From: Bretschneidera sinensis
Taxonomy: Eukaryota > Streptophyta > Magnoliopsida > Brassicales > Akaniaceae
Assembly: GCA_023935145.1 (NCBI GenBank)
Contig: CM043698.1
Location: forward strand, 68,251,501 to 68,315,500
DNA: 64,000 nucleotides
Direction: 5' to 3'
In this document: piece after piece, positions 1 through 10,210 of the stretch
How positions within the stretch are numbered: position 1 is the stretch's first letter
Layout of the letters: each line of letters begins with the position of its first letter
Notes under the pieces: model-generated
The model's input: only the letters and a program-made list of their open reading frames with translations
Told to the model about the DNA's origin: nothing
Databases searched by the model: none
Made by a program: the position numbers and the translations under genes

Positions 1-682
1 TGACTATCTTTGCTATAGCCTTGTTAGAGTATTCAACTTGATTAATACCTATTTATATTTACATTCCTCATATGTATGTGCCTGATCAACGTATGCATGT
101 GGTATGGATAGGTTAGTTGAATCAATTTGGATGACCGAGTCCTGGGTTCGACATTAGTAACAAGGGATATCCACACTGGATTCCTGGGTTAATCAACATG
201 GGAAACTGGGAGCGGACCAAGCCCTAGGTCCCGTGTGGTTGTCGATTTCCACAGCCCTCATGCTCTCTCAAGGAACAACTCAGTATACACCCATACTGAA
301 TCCCTTAAAGAGAGAAAAGAGTTAGAGTATACACCATACCTAACTTGTTGCATAGAAAGATCAATAGCCTAAGGTGTGGGCCAAGCCTTTAAGTTGGCAA
401 CCATTAGATATTCATGATAAGGCTAGAGCATTGAAACCTTAGTAAGTGGGAAAGTATAATTAGTGGTGGATATCATAGCCCTGTGTTCTCATTATTGTTA
501 TTCGCTCACTATCAACTGTTATTTCTCTTTTAACTTAAAGAAATTAGTTCTAGATAGAAATTCACCAATCCCTGTGGAAATGATCTCGCACTTGCACACT
601 ATGCTACCATAGACCTTGTGCACTTGCAAGTAAAACTAGAATGACTATTTGCCTAATTATTTAAGTAAATAAACGCATAACA
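1..682 (+). mobile_element. Ty3/gypsy LTR, 5' LTR of element 1, left end outside window
   Basis: This is the right-hand part of a long terminal repeat. Its end reads ...CATAACA, followed by the six-base spacer AGTTTT and a tRNA-Asp primer site. The last 150 bases contain the phrase 'ccctgtggaaatgatctcgcacttgcaca', which is also found near the end of the gypsy A LTR in this window (around 10950), so the two belong to related families. The left end lies outside the window, so full length and target duplication cannot be seen. Confidence 0.8.
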
Positions 683-688
683 AGTTTT

Positions 689-706
689 TGGCGCCGTTAC
701 CGGGGA
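689..706 (+). other. Primer-binding site, tRNA-Asp type (element 1)
   Basis: TGGCGCCGTTACCGGGGA is complementary to the 3' end of plant tRNA-Asp except for one base (A where gypsy A at 11032 has G). It marks the start of minus-strand DNA synthesis and fixes the LTR end six bases upstream. Confidence 0.85.
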
Positions 707-1087
707 TTACGCTAAATTTCTTTTAGAATTAAATTCTCATTCAGTTACCATTATTTCTTATTCTATTTTTATCAAATATCTTTTTCATTTTACTAAAAAC
801 CCTCATCAATTCCTTTTTCTCTGTTTCAGGCACCCTAGGAAGCTTTCTGTGCCACTTGCAATCGAGTGCACTCCTTTATGCGATCGAGCGCAATTAAGGT
901 AAGGAGTCATCCGAGTAGCAGTGTTTGACTGCTGCACTCACATATCATCCATCGATTCATGCACGAACGTCGGTCCAAGAATCTAGCATTCCTTCTCTTT
1001 GATCCCGCGCTTGAGAGGTCAATCCGACAAAGGTTTAGGGGTAACCTAGAAGAGATAGAATAAGGGAGTAAGGAAGAGACACCACTA

Positions 1088-2489
1088 ATGGCAGAACAAA
1101 TAGCTGAACAGCAACCACCTGAGCGGAGGCCGATGAAACAGTCCTTCATCCCGCAGAACCTCGAACAACCTTCGTGCATTGCATATCAACCTAAGGTGGA
1201 AGGAAACTATTACATATCTCTGCAGATACTCAGTGCACTAACTCACTTTAGGGGTACACCTAGTGAGGATCCACATCTGCACCTTTGAGAGTTCTTCGAC
1301 CTCTGCAAATTCCAGCACATCCAAGGCCTAGACCAAGAAGGAATAAGGTTAATTCTTTTCCCTTTTTCCTTGAAAGACAATGCTAAATTATGGTATAATT
1401 CATTGCCTGTAGCTTCCATCCACACTTGGGAGGAGTTGGCGAGCAAATTTCTAAAGAAGTTCTTCCCAGCCCAGAAGACAAGGAAAATGAAGAAAGAAAT
1501 ACAATCCTTCCAACAAAAGGATAGAGATCTGTTCTTCGAGGCCTGGGGACACTTCAATGAGCTACTACTCAAGTGCCCACACCACAACCTATCCCAAGAC
1601 GAACTGGTACAAGGCTTTTATGAAGGTTTAAGTGATTCTAACAAAAATATTGTTGATCCAGGTTGTGGAGGAGTGCTGATGGAAAAGAGTAGCGAAGAGG
1701 CAATGGAACTGTTCGAAACCCTAAGTGAGCACGCAACAGTTCTTCTCTCGAGGTAGACAAATAACCAAAAATAAGGTTATATATGAGGTAAGCTTAAACA
1801 GAGGATTATCTCCTCAAAAGGCTACCATGGAAAAGAAAATTGACCTATTAGTGAAAGTCATGGCCGCTCAGAACACCTCAGCTAACCCATCAGCCGCACC
1901 ACTACAGGTATGTGCCATTTGCTCACAGTTTGATCATGATACTAATACTTGTCCTTTATATTCATCTGCAGATCATGAGTAAGCCAACTTTGTGGGTCCT
2001 AATAATTATCCTCCAAAGAACAACCCCTATGCCAACACATACAACCTTGGATGGTGGAATCACCTGAACTTCTCGTGGAGCAATAACCAAAACAATCAAG
2101 GGCAGCAAAGAAGTTTCCAACCAGCAGCCCAATCAGCTCCTGAACCAAAGAAGAATGACCTTGAAATTATTGTGAGGCAACTAGAGACTCAGCAACAACA
2201 AATCCTGAATAATTATGAACAATTCATGGAAGAGTCAAGGCAATTTCGAACTGAAATCAGGCAAATCACTGCTAAGCATGATCAAGCTTTTCAAGGGCTA
2301 GAAGTACAAATGGGATAGTTGGCCAAGGAATTGAGTAGCAGAAAGCAAAGAGAACTCCTGGCCCAGCCATTACTTAATCTAAGAGGCCACCAGCAGCTGA
2401 ATGCCATAACTACCTTAAGAAGTGGAAAGGTCATCGGCACCTACGAGCCTACACAAGTGTCTCCAGGTCATCGGAACCCATCTTGCGGA
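1088..2489 (+). pseudogene. Broken Ty3/gypsy gag (element 1)
   Basis: The start is the first ATG after the primer site. The reading continues with a retrotrans_gag domain (FFDLCKFQHI, WEELASKFLKKFFP, FYEGLSDSNKN) and a CCHC zinc knuckle CAICSQFDHDTNTC near 1914-1955, then the family-typical NPGW-like stretch and the LRSGK motif near 2435. It is disabled by TGA at 1286, a frameshift near 1735, TAA at 1980 and TAG at 2316. No pol follows, because the frame runs into copia sequence at about 2490. Gag would form the virus-like particle. The order and motifs match the Athila-like group carried in full by gypsy A. It is a relic. Confidence 0.82.
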
Positions 2490-3576
2490 GATGATCCCAA
2501 ATTTTTGCAGCACCCACAAATGCTTTCCAACTTCTTCTAAACCTCAAGAACACGATTGAAGATTGATCTCAACACTGTTCTTGAATCACCCTCAAGAACA
2601 CGATCTGATCTTGATCTTTACTCCATTCTTGAATCACCCAAAAAGTTGATCTTTGATTCTGGGAGTCTTGCTCCGATACCTTCTGTTCTTGCTCCGATAC
2701 CCAGCTATGCAAACTCTGATACCACTATTGGGAAACCACCTTAGATGATGCCCAGGAGGTGATCTTCCAAACACCCAAATCTAGAATGACTTTTATAAAG
2801 AAAAGAAACAGCAACCAATCAAAGCAAGAAAGAAAATAACACAAGCAATTTGTTGACGAGGTTCGGGAATATGCCTACATCCCCGTGAGCTCCTCTGAGC
2901 TCTCTGCACTATCTTATCAATAGAGTTCTCTAGAATCAGCAACACCCTTCCAAGAACTCATAGGTTCTTGAAGAACAAAAGAAGAGGAAGAAGACCAAAG
3001 TGATAAGAACTAACCCTAGAATTTTCCCAAGAAAATTCCTCTTACAAGCCCTTGGATCCCTTTCTATTCTACTCTCTCTCTCTTTCTAAACAACCAGCCT
3101 CTCTACAGAATCTCTCTTGAGTTTAGTGTCTTTTGCACTCTTACAATTGATCTCACTTTTAATCACAAGTTATGTTATGACTTTTGAAGCTAGGTGACCT
3201 TTTATATGGTGCACCAACTTCTTGACCAATCTTGAGGGTCAATATCCACCCTTAGATCTAAAAGACTAATCATCCATAGCCCTTGATCAATCCTTAGTGA
3301 TCCTACACATTTTGAACATGTCTAACGAACCACTTTAAAGACTGAAACATGTGTGCATTAGTGTGCCTGGCGCTGCAGCCCAGGGCAAAGCACACTTCCT
3401 CAAGTTTCTGGGCGCCGCGACCTGGGGGAGACTGAGCCGTGGCGCACACCTCCTCCAAGCCTCCTCCTTGCTAGGCACCGTGGCCTAAGACGGCTATACC
3501 ACAACGCACACTGGTGCCGAACATGCTGATTTTATTCTTCCACCTTCTTGTTTAAACCTTGGACAAAATACCAACA
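2490..3576 (-). mobile_element. 5' end of a minus-strand Ty1/copia element (D1): LTR plus leader
   Basis: On the minus strand this reads LTR (3576 down to 2726, TGTTGG...CCAATA, 851 bp), then a tRNA-iMet-type primer site (2724-2713), then about 220 bp of leader. The leader resembles the leader of copia C at 36190-36403 (same 'caagaacacga' and 'cttgaatcaccca' phrases). Part of the LTR (2726 to about 3180) resembles the D2 LTR at 33004-33475. Nothing of gag-pol remains. It interrupts the gag of element 1; the left junction near 2490 is approximate and no target duplication is visible. Confidence 0.72.
2713..2724 (-). other. Copia primer-binding site (D1)
   Basis: The plus strand reads ACTCTGATACCA, the reverse complement of TGGTATCAGAGT, one base off the usual copia site for initiator tRNA-Met. 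One base separates it from the LTR end. Confidence 0.7.
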
Positions 3577-4350
3577 GTAATGGTTTGTGCAGTACATTTG
3601 AGGTCTACATTTGCTCTGCAGTTTTGCTTGTGAGCAGCGCTGTTGGAAGTTTAGCAAAGAATTTGCAGAGTTGAATTGTTTTCTAATGGAATAAAGGGAG
3701 AAGGGTTCCATGGTGATTGTAATTGAGCTCAGCTGGTGGACAAATCATCTAATTTGGTTGTCTAGTTTATTCATGGCTTCTGGTGTTATGGGCTGCTTTT
3801 ATTGGTTTTTTCTGCTATCCTTCTGGTGTTCTTGGTTGGGGCTAGTCTATGCAGTTAGCAAGACTATTTGCATAATGCTATTGATACTTGTGTATTATGT
3901 GAGCAAGAACAAAAAATAGTGAATCATTTATTTCTAATGTGAGGGCAAGGTGTTTATTGAGCATCTTAAGCTGATCATCTGCTAAAGTTGGGGGCTAATA
4001 GAGAGGAAAATATGACCACTGATCTACACGTGGGTAATTCAATAGTGCTGGTAACTCTTGATAATTTTCAATTTTTGGTCTGAAGTTGTGTTTTGGTCTT
4101 CTTAGCAATCTGGTTTGGTGGCTTCAGGGTCTTCAAATAATAGTGAAAATGGCTCAGTTTGGCAATGAGGTACTAAATTTTCTATTGGTGACTTTGTTGT
4201 TGGTGTTTTTATGCAAACAGACAATCTATGTCTGTATTAACTTAGCTCCATCTGTGACATCCTTTGGGTCTTTACGATTAATGGAGCTTGTTGTAATGTT
4301 CACACCATTGGTGTTAATCAGTAAATTGAAGCTTTGCTTTTCAAAATAAA
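3577..4350 (+). mobile_element. 5'-truncated LINE remnant, 3' end
   Basis: A short translatable stretch near 3878-3940 gives CVLCEQEQKIVNHLFLM, matching the zf-RVT zinc-binding motif (C-x2-C ... E ... HLF) at the end of plant LINE reverse transcriptases. The sequence ends near 4350 with 'gaagctttgcttttcaaaataaaa', the usual tail of such LINEs with an eroded poly(A). There are many stops, so it is non-functional. The 5' boundary is set only by the end of the neighbouring LTR. Confidence 0.5.
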
Positions 4351-4352
4351 AA

Positions 4353-4406
4353 TTAAACCAATAAGCACCTTAGTATACATACAAATGCACAAATCCTTAG
4401 AGCTAC
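4353..4406 (+). repeat. ~55-bp repeat shared with 9003-9054 and 30563-30614
   Basis: The phrase 'attaaaccaataag...acaaatccttagagcta' occurs here and, with few changes, in both duplicated B3 segments, where it runs straight into a poly(A) tract. The flanks are unrelated. It may be the tail of a short retroposon; identity unknown. Confidence 0.5.
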
Positions 4407-4417
4407 AGAGGTTTTTA

Positions 4418-4930
4418 TGATTTTGGCTCAAATCCTCACAAGGAAGAATTCTAATTGGTTTGGGAAAAGTAGTTTTCTATTTTATAGTTGGTTGTTCTAG
4501 TAAGAGTAGTAGTATTTTCCTATTAGATTATTCCTTGTACAAGCAGTAGTAGAAGTCAACTATAATGTTGTTCTTTTCTTAATTGTATAAGAAAAATATT
4601 CTCTATTTAAAGGGATCCTAGAGAAGGTTTAAGGCACACTCATAATTCCAATATACGTAAATTAATTAAAAAGATTTACAACTAGAGCTAGGTTAAGAGC
4701 TTTGAGTGTATTAGGGATTTTAGGTTGTCAGGTTGTCAGGTTGTGAGGGTAATAATTTTGTTTTTCCTAGAGTTGTTGTTAAGGATTAATAAAGTTACGA
4801 GTTTCTTGGTGCCGTAGGGAAAGAAGTTGTTGAACCACATTAAATTATTGTGCTTGATATTTTTTTGTTTATTTTTCTATTTAATTATTGTAAGTTTGAG
4901 TATGTGGATTTTAGGGGTAAAATCTTAACA
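4418..4930 (+). mobile_element. Probable Ty1/copia LTR (element F)
   Basis: The right end ...AATCTTAACA is followed by TATTGTATCAAAG, a decayed form of the copia primer site TATTGGTATCAGAG, and 68 bp later by a copia gag. The text 'gttgaaccacattaaatt' near 4840 resembles the LTR of element E at 37340-37370. The left end is an estimate (TGATTTTGG). Confidence 0.55.
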
Positions 4931-4998
4931 TATTGTATCAAAGTTTGGTCATCTATTTGAAGAAGTAATCTATTACTATTTGTTGCTTTTGCGCCACT

Positions 4999-5793
4999 AT
5001 GTCAACAGGTATACCTAAATTTGAAATTCCTTTATTTAATGGAATAAATAATTTTACTATGTGGCAGAGTACAGTTCAAGACCTTTTAGTGCAACAAGAT
5101 CTTGATTATACTTTAGAGGAAGAAAAGACAGAAGGAATGACTGATAGAAAGTGGCAATCAATTTAAAGGAAAGGTGTGACCACAATCAGGTTGGCTCTTG
5201 CTCCCGAGATCAAGTATATTATGTTGAAGGAAACTTCACCCAAGGGTTTGTGGGATAAGCTCGAGAGCATCTATGCGTCAAAATCTTTGACTAACTGATA
5301 GTGTCTCAAGATGGACCACTACTCTATAAAGATGAAAGGAAGTACAAGTTTTCATGATCATTTGAATGAATCCAATAAGCTAATGTCTCAATTGTTGAAT
5401 GCAGAAGAAACATCAAAGGATGAGGAGAAGGAATTACTCTTGTTATCATCTTTACCAAAATCTTACAAACCATTGGTGAAAGCATTGTTATTAGGCAAGT
5501 CGACATTGAGCTTAGATGATGTGACCGCGCTCTTGTGTGAGAATCAGAGGTTGTTGGGAAACAAGAGCTTGTCTAGTTGTATTGAAGCACTTGTTGTGGA
5601 GAGTTCTAATAGCAGGAGAAGCCAATGGAGAGAGAATAGTAACTCAAGGTGGAGATCCAAATCTAGGCCTATAGATAACAATCGGAAATAGTGCTTCTAC
5701 TGTGGACAGATAGGACAGATACAATATTATTGTAAGGCCATGGAGAATGATTTAAAAGATTTAAGAATGGTGAGTGGAAAGAAGAGTAGGTGA
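4999..5793 (+). pseudogene. Broken Ty1/copia gag (element F)
   Basis: One frame from ATG 4999 (MSTGIPKFEIPLFNG) runs through a UBN2-type copia Gag domain (LLSSLPKSYKPLV near 5440) to a zinc knuckle at 5692-5733, ending at TGA 5791. It carries TAA at 5164, TGA-TAG at 5296-5301 and TAG at 5689. The knuckle reads CFYCGQIGQIQYYC, so the zinc-binding histidine of CX2CX4HX4C is glutamine. No protease or later domain follows. The element is cut near 5830, where sequence shared with the third B3 segment begins. Confidence 0.8.
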
Positions 5794-5830
5794 ATTTTCG
5801 AATAAAATCCTAATAGTGGTTAAATTAATC

Positions 5831-6026
5831 TCATGATAAATAAAACTTCTCTTTGCCTAATAAAAAAAAATAAAAATAAAACCCCTTCATTCTCATGAGA
5901 TCTATAGAAGTATTTTATCTTATTTATAATAAACATAAGCTATCTTAATGTTTTGAACATGACGACACATCAGTGTAATGTGGAAGATCCTGATATATAT
6001 TTGAGGCTTTATGAATTCAAAAGTAT
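5831..6026. other. Left flank of B3 segment copy 1, shared only with copy 3
   Basis: The stretch 'aataaaacttctctttgcctaa' and what follows aligns with 42130 onward in the third B3 segment but is not present before copy 2, which begins at 27298. It therefore belongs to the older duplication and lies outside the recent one. No coding signal. Confidence 0.65.
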
Positions 6027-7604
6027 TCAGTAAGCACTTTCTGTTAATGTTAATTAAGGAACAAAATCTTGGATTATTCTTGTTAATGTTAAACATCGAA
6101 CCTCCATTCTTATCAAACTTTTCATTTCGCTCATTGTTTCCACATAAAATAACTTCTAAACAATTTTTTTTAACTTTTCTATACACTTAACAAAAATATG
6201 TAATCCAAAAAAGGTTCTTCCAATTGGACTTAAAAATATGAATTCAAAATATGCAATTGGACCTAAGCCCAATTGGACTTAAAAATACATTTAGGTGGCA
6301 AAAAAAGCCTAAGCCTGATTAATTTTTAAAATGAGCTTGGTAAAAAAAAAAGGTTAACTATATGTATTGGTAATAAATCATGACTTTATGTTCAAGGATT
6401 GTAATCATCTCCATTTAAATGACTTTATATTCAAGTCATTTAAAAATTAAATAAAGACTTAGATTGAAACACAATTTTTTGGGACCAAAACGCTCCTCTG
6501 TCATGTCAACAAAGTGAGAGTATTTTTAGAAAATCATTTTTTTCTAAAAATTCAAATGCTACCGTTCATGAAGGCACCTCCCATGCATGAACCATCGACT
6601 TGCGCATAGGGGCACTTGTGATGATGGAAACAGGGATTAGTTGGAGGCCATGCTTGAACAATCAGTTTTCTCCCCTAATTCTACCTCGGTTGTATAATTG
6701 GTTCCTGGTAATAGTCATCGAAAATTAAAAGAGCATACCTAAAAAATGGTCCCCTTCAATTTGCGGTGAGACAATTGGCGGTGTGGCAGAGGGCAATACT
6801 TCAGGGTTCAATTCTGTAAATCTCGTCAAGCTCTTTTCAATGATACCAAAATTGTATTTTCCCGAAAATTGGTTAGCCTATATCCTCAAAAGTCTCGGGG
6901 GTTAACAAAATTAAATCAATGACATTATTAATTTGTTTATATATATTCTTATGTTTATTTAAGACAAATTTGAATTACTATGGTTATTTCAATTATTTCA
7001 CCTTCAACTGGATCAAATGGAGAGAAGTCCCAATTAAAAAGTATCATGTTCTTATGTTTAGGGATCAAGCTTCTAGTTTATCTTTCTGACACTTCGATTG
7101 GTCATCGGGGTGATCAAAATCATATTAGAGTACTTCTTTTGTCATCATAAGGTTTTCATAAATACCAATCTTACATGAATATGTTTAAAAGATTAAAATT
7201 ATTATTTTTTGAATTTTTAGTTCCCATTTAATTTAAAGGACACTGTTTTAAGAACCTAAAGAAATAATAATGGAGACATACATCAGAATCAAGAAAAACA
7301 TAAAACCTATAAAACACAAGAAAAAAAATAAAATGTAACTAAAATATGGTAAAAAAGAAGAGGAAAACGAAAAAAAAAAAAAAGGAAAATTAAGAAAAGC
7401 AGCTTGCTAGGTACAAGCTTATTAAGCGTATGATATCAAAGAAACAATGCAAAGCTGCATTAAGAGAATTTTAAGCTTATATGATAGAACGCACTATTTT
7501 CTTCTTACAATTTATAGGCAATAAAGTTTGTTATTTCGTTTTACTTTCCTAATTCCAAACTGATTTACTTTTCCTAATCTCAAACTGATTTGCTCTTGCT
7601 TGTC

Positions 7605-7612
7605 TATATAAG
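7605..7612 (+). promoter_or_regulatory. TATA box of B3 gene copy 1
   Basis: TATATAAG lies 116 bp before the chosen ATG and is conserved in all three copies (29163-29170, 43994-44001). Just upstream a phrase 'tttcctaat..caaactgattt' is repeated twice. The long ORF runs open through this TATA box, so upstream ATG 7590 cannot be the start. Confidence 0.7.
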
Positions 7613-7727
7613 CCAATCTCACGCCTCTTTCATTACAATCTTCCTAAACCCTCAAAATTCCGTCTCATTCTCAAAACCCCCAAAAGCCCTAGAAAATTTT
7701 CTTTCGTTAATTTGCTCTGCTTCAACA

Positions 7728-8414
7728 ATGCAGATACTGCAACAACCTATATGTCCAAACAAAGCTAATTCTCAAACCATGAAGAGAAAACATCACTTCT
7801 ATGTTTTAAAACAAGAAACTGAACGCCAAGAAGTCTCCACTGCAATGACAATTTCTTGTGAGTTTCATGGCAAAACAAAGAAACCCAGAACAACTCATCA
7901 AACCCAGATTTCATTCAATAATCATCATGCTATTGTTGTTTCACAAATACAACAGAAGATTTCAGCGATGAAATATTACACCAAGAAAGAGGAGCAAGAA
8001 GAGAAGGAAAAGGGTGTTTCCACTAAACTGAAGCTTTACATTGATCCATGGAAGATCAAGAAGAAGCTGACGATTAGTGATCTTGGGAAACTGAGTAGGC
8101 TACTTGTGAAGACAGAATTGATCAAGAACCATGTTTTGCCATTCTTGAGCACTGATTGCATCAATCAGATTGAGAGTAAGAATGGAAAAGTCATGGTGGT
8201 CTGGGATCAAGACACAATGTCTGAACATCAATTAATTCTCAAGCTATGGCATACTTCAAAGAGCTATGTTTTGATTGGCAATTGGAACCAAGAGTTTGTG
8301 AAAAGAAGGGAGTTGAAGGAAGGAGATGAGATTGGACTTTACTGGGATCCATATAGCTCAAGATTCAATTTTACCCTTTTTCTACGGACTCCAGTTTCCA
8401 ATCAAGTTAATTAA
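7728..8414 (+). CDS. B3 domain-containing protein, copy 1
   Basis: An intronless ORF of 228 residues. The N-terminal half is basic and low in complexity, with nuclear-signal-like clusters KRKHH (18-23) and KKPR (near 50). A single B3 DNA-binding domain occupies about residues 113-218: KKLTISDLG, NHVLPFL, VVWDQD, LWHTSKSYVLIGNW, FVKRRELKEGDEIGLYWD. This is the small single-B3 type in which plant genomes have many poorly characterised members (DUF313/At2g33720-like); such proteins are expected in the nucleus as transcription factors, but no target can be inferred. The start at 7728 (caacaATGc) is chosen because a TATA box lies within the upstream open frame. Copy 2 differs by one residue in this product (D143N); copy 3 is more diverged. 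Confidence 0.85.
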   Translation: MQILQQPICPNKANSQTMKRKHHFYVLKQETERQEVSTAMTISCEFHGKTKKPRTTHQTQISFNNHHAIVVSQIQQKISAMKYYTKKEEQEEKEKGVSTKLKLYIDPWKIKKKLTISDLGKLSRLLVKTELIKNHVLPFLSTDCINQIESKNGKVMVVWDQDTMSEHQLILKLWHTSKSYVLIGNWNQEFVKRRELKEGDEIGLYWDPYSSRFNFTLFLRTPVSNQVN

Positions 8415-9643
8415 TTTCCTATCAAGTCTTTTGGAGCTCAATTTTGTACTTATTTTAATAGGAATGTTGAATTATGTAGATTGCAAAGAAGTAACATTTA
8501 ATGAAATTATTTTTTTGTTGATTAATTAATTTGCTAAATATGAAGACAACTTTCTTCAGTTGCTTGGCTATTAATCTGGTGTTTGGTAAATTATTTTTTT
8601 TGTAATGAAGTAGAAAGAGACTTAATTATGGTTTTAGAATGAAAAATCTTACAACAAATACTCAATCAAGAGAGAAAGCTTATACTAAAAAGAATGTTAA
8701 CAGAAAGACTATTTGTCCAATGGTACGACCACATCTTTAAATAGATGCCAATAATTCTTACAATGGAGGATAAGATGAATTGTGCTTCGATAAAAAAGCA
8801 AAAAAAATAAGATGAGTCTTGCAAATAAATTATACATATGAAATCAATTTTGTTTTTCATCATCTTTCTCTTTTTATAATGATTAGAACATTATATAATC
8901 AATTGTTACTTGATTTTATGTACATTCAATTAACCTAGAAAATATGAGCTCAGCGCCCAGGACTCTCTCTAATTGTTACACTTGACCCTACATAGTCGGT
9001 ATTAAACCAATAAGTACCACAGAATATATAAAAATGCCCAAATCCTTAGAGCTAAAAAAAAAAAAAAAAAAAAACCTTAAAATAATGGCATTGCCTTTAA
9101 TTACCTTGAATTCGATTTGTTCTTATCATGAAAACTAATTTTACAAAATTTGATCAATTTTCTTTTGTCCTAGCTATCTTAATTAGTTAGCCTTAAAAGT
9201 TCCAAAAGCTATGTTCTACATCATCTACGAGTGAAACACAACTTTCATCTGAGAAATCAATATAAAGATTGGATATATCTATACGAGGAAAGGAAGATTT
9301 ATAGGCAAGAAAAAAAAAGTGTTTTGAGGTTCTTAGTATGCAATTTAGCAGTAGGATGGAGGAAGAACTTCCAAATTAGTTCTTACAACGCATTCTGGCG
9401 AACATTAGTTTGATACAACATGTCTTATGCATGTTCTAGTTAATTATAGAAGGTTATCGTTGTGAAAGAACATGAAATGATAATGCTCGATCTGAAATAA
9501 AATGTTGTAGTTTTTGGTGTAGTAAATGTATTTTAAAACTGTTTCATTAAATTATTCAAATATTGGCATGCATGACCCACCTTTAAATAAAATAAAAATA
9601 CACAAACTACACTATTTTACTACTGAAGGTGCTCACTCAATAA
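8415..9643. other. Spacer downstream of B3 copy 1
   Basis: AT-rich, with a poly(A) tract at about 9054-9074 preceded by the 55-bp repeat shared with 4353. It is nearly identical to 29973-31213. No gene seen. Confidence 0.6.
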
Positions 9644-9756
9644 TGTAAGGACTATGGACACCACATATCTCCACATTGGTATGATATTGTCCACTTTGGG
9701 CCTAAGCCTTCATGGATTAGCTCTTGGGTTTTTACCCCAAAAGGCCTCATACCAAT
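9644..9756 (-). mobile_element. Copia C 3' LTR, left 113 bp (duplicated fragment)
   Basis: TGTAAGGACTATGG...CATACCAAT matches the first 113 bases of the copia C LTR (36417-36608). It stops exactly where gypsy A begins, with CCAAT (9752-9756) as the gypsy target duplication. The rest of this LTR is found only after the solo LTR at 32499, showing that the fragment was copied by the tandem duplication. Confidence 0.85.
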
Positions 9757-9922
9757 TGATGAGTCTTAAATATTGCAGATTTTATACCCTTAACTTACAT
9801 TTGTTATGCTCTTAGTTAGTAGTATTTTACTTTATTTTACGTTTTTCTTGTGTTTTGTGTGTTTTTACAGCTTTGTGGAGAAAATGAAGCATTTCAGGAG
9901 ATTTGAAGCTTCTGGAGACATT

Positions 9923-10155
9923 GCGCTCGATCGCACGATATATGCGATCGAGCGCACCTGCGTTCGAGCGCACCTGCCTTTGAATGAGCGCAAGGTCATC
10001 TCATCTATCCCACATCGAAATGTTTGCAGTGCATCGCACCTACGTTCGAGCGCACCAGACACGCGATCGAGCGCACATGCGATCGTGCGCATGAGACATG
10101 CGATCGATCGTACTTGCGATCGATCGCACCACACTGCGATCGAGCGCACACGGGC
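9923..10155 (+). repeat. Array of GCGATCGAGCGC-like near-palindromes in LTR A
   Basis: About eight or nine copies of variants of TGCGATCGAGCGCAC (also TGCGTTCGAGCGCAC and TGCGATCGATCGCAC, some in reverse) stand close together, in an AT-rich LTR. The array ends about 50 bp before the TATA box. Copy number differs between this LTR and the solo LTR. One copy of the same motif also lies after the LTR of element 1 (near 877-891). It is probably an enhancer-like block of the U3 region. Confidence 0.75.
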
Positions 10156-10202
10156 TGTATCCCCCATTGAATCTGCAACCTATTTTGCTCCGGGTCTTCC
10201 CC

Positions 10203-10210
10203 TGTATAAG
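10203..10210 (+). promoter_or_regulatory. LTR A TATA box
   Basis: TGTATAAG follows the repeat array; the solo LTR has TATATAAG at the same place (31671-31678). It is the likely core promoter of the element. Confidence 0.55.

Larger units (their letters stand above)
6027..9756. repeat. Tandem-duplicated B3 segment, copy 1
   Basis: This block recurs at 27298-31326 with only scattered substitutions and small indels, including the B3 gene, its promoter, its downstream spacer, the poly(A) near 9054 and the copia LTR fragment at the right end. Copy 1 lacks about 280 net bases near 6213-6252 that copies 2 and 3 retain (27485-27806; 42480-42800). Outside the B3 gene I see no coding sequence in 6027-7600 or 8415-9643; short conserved ORFs there show no family resemblance. 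Confidence 0.9.

Noticed and set aside
3710..4349. Two ORFs of 69 and 87 codons with hydrophobic stretches
   Set aside because: They lie in the LINE tail in frames other than the recognisable zf-RVT remnant.
7590..7727. In-frame upstream start of B3 copy 1 (and 29148 in copy 2), adding 46 residues
   Set aside because: The added stretch contains the conserved TATA box and leader; copy 3 does not preserve the extension, while all three share the ATG at 7728/29286/44129.
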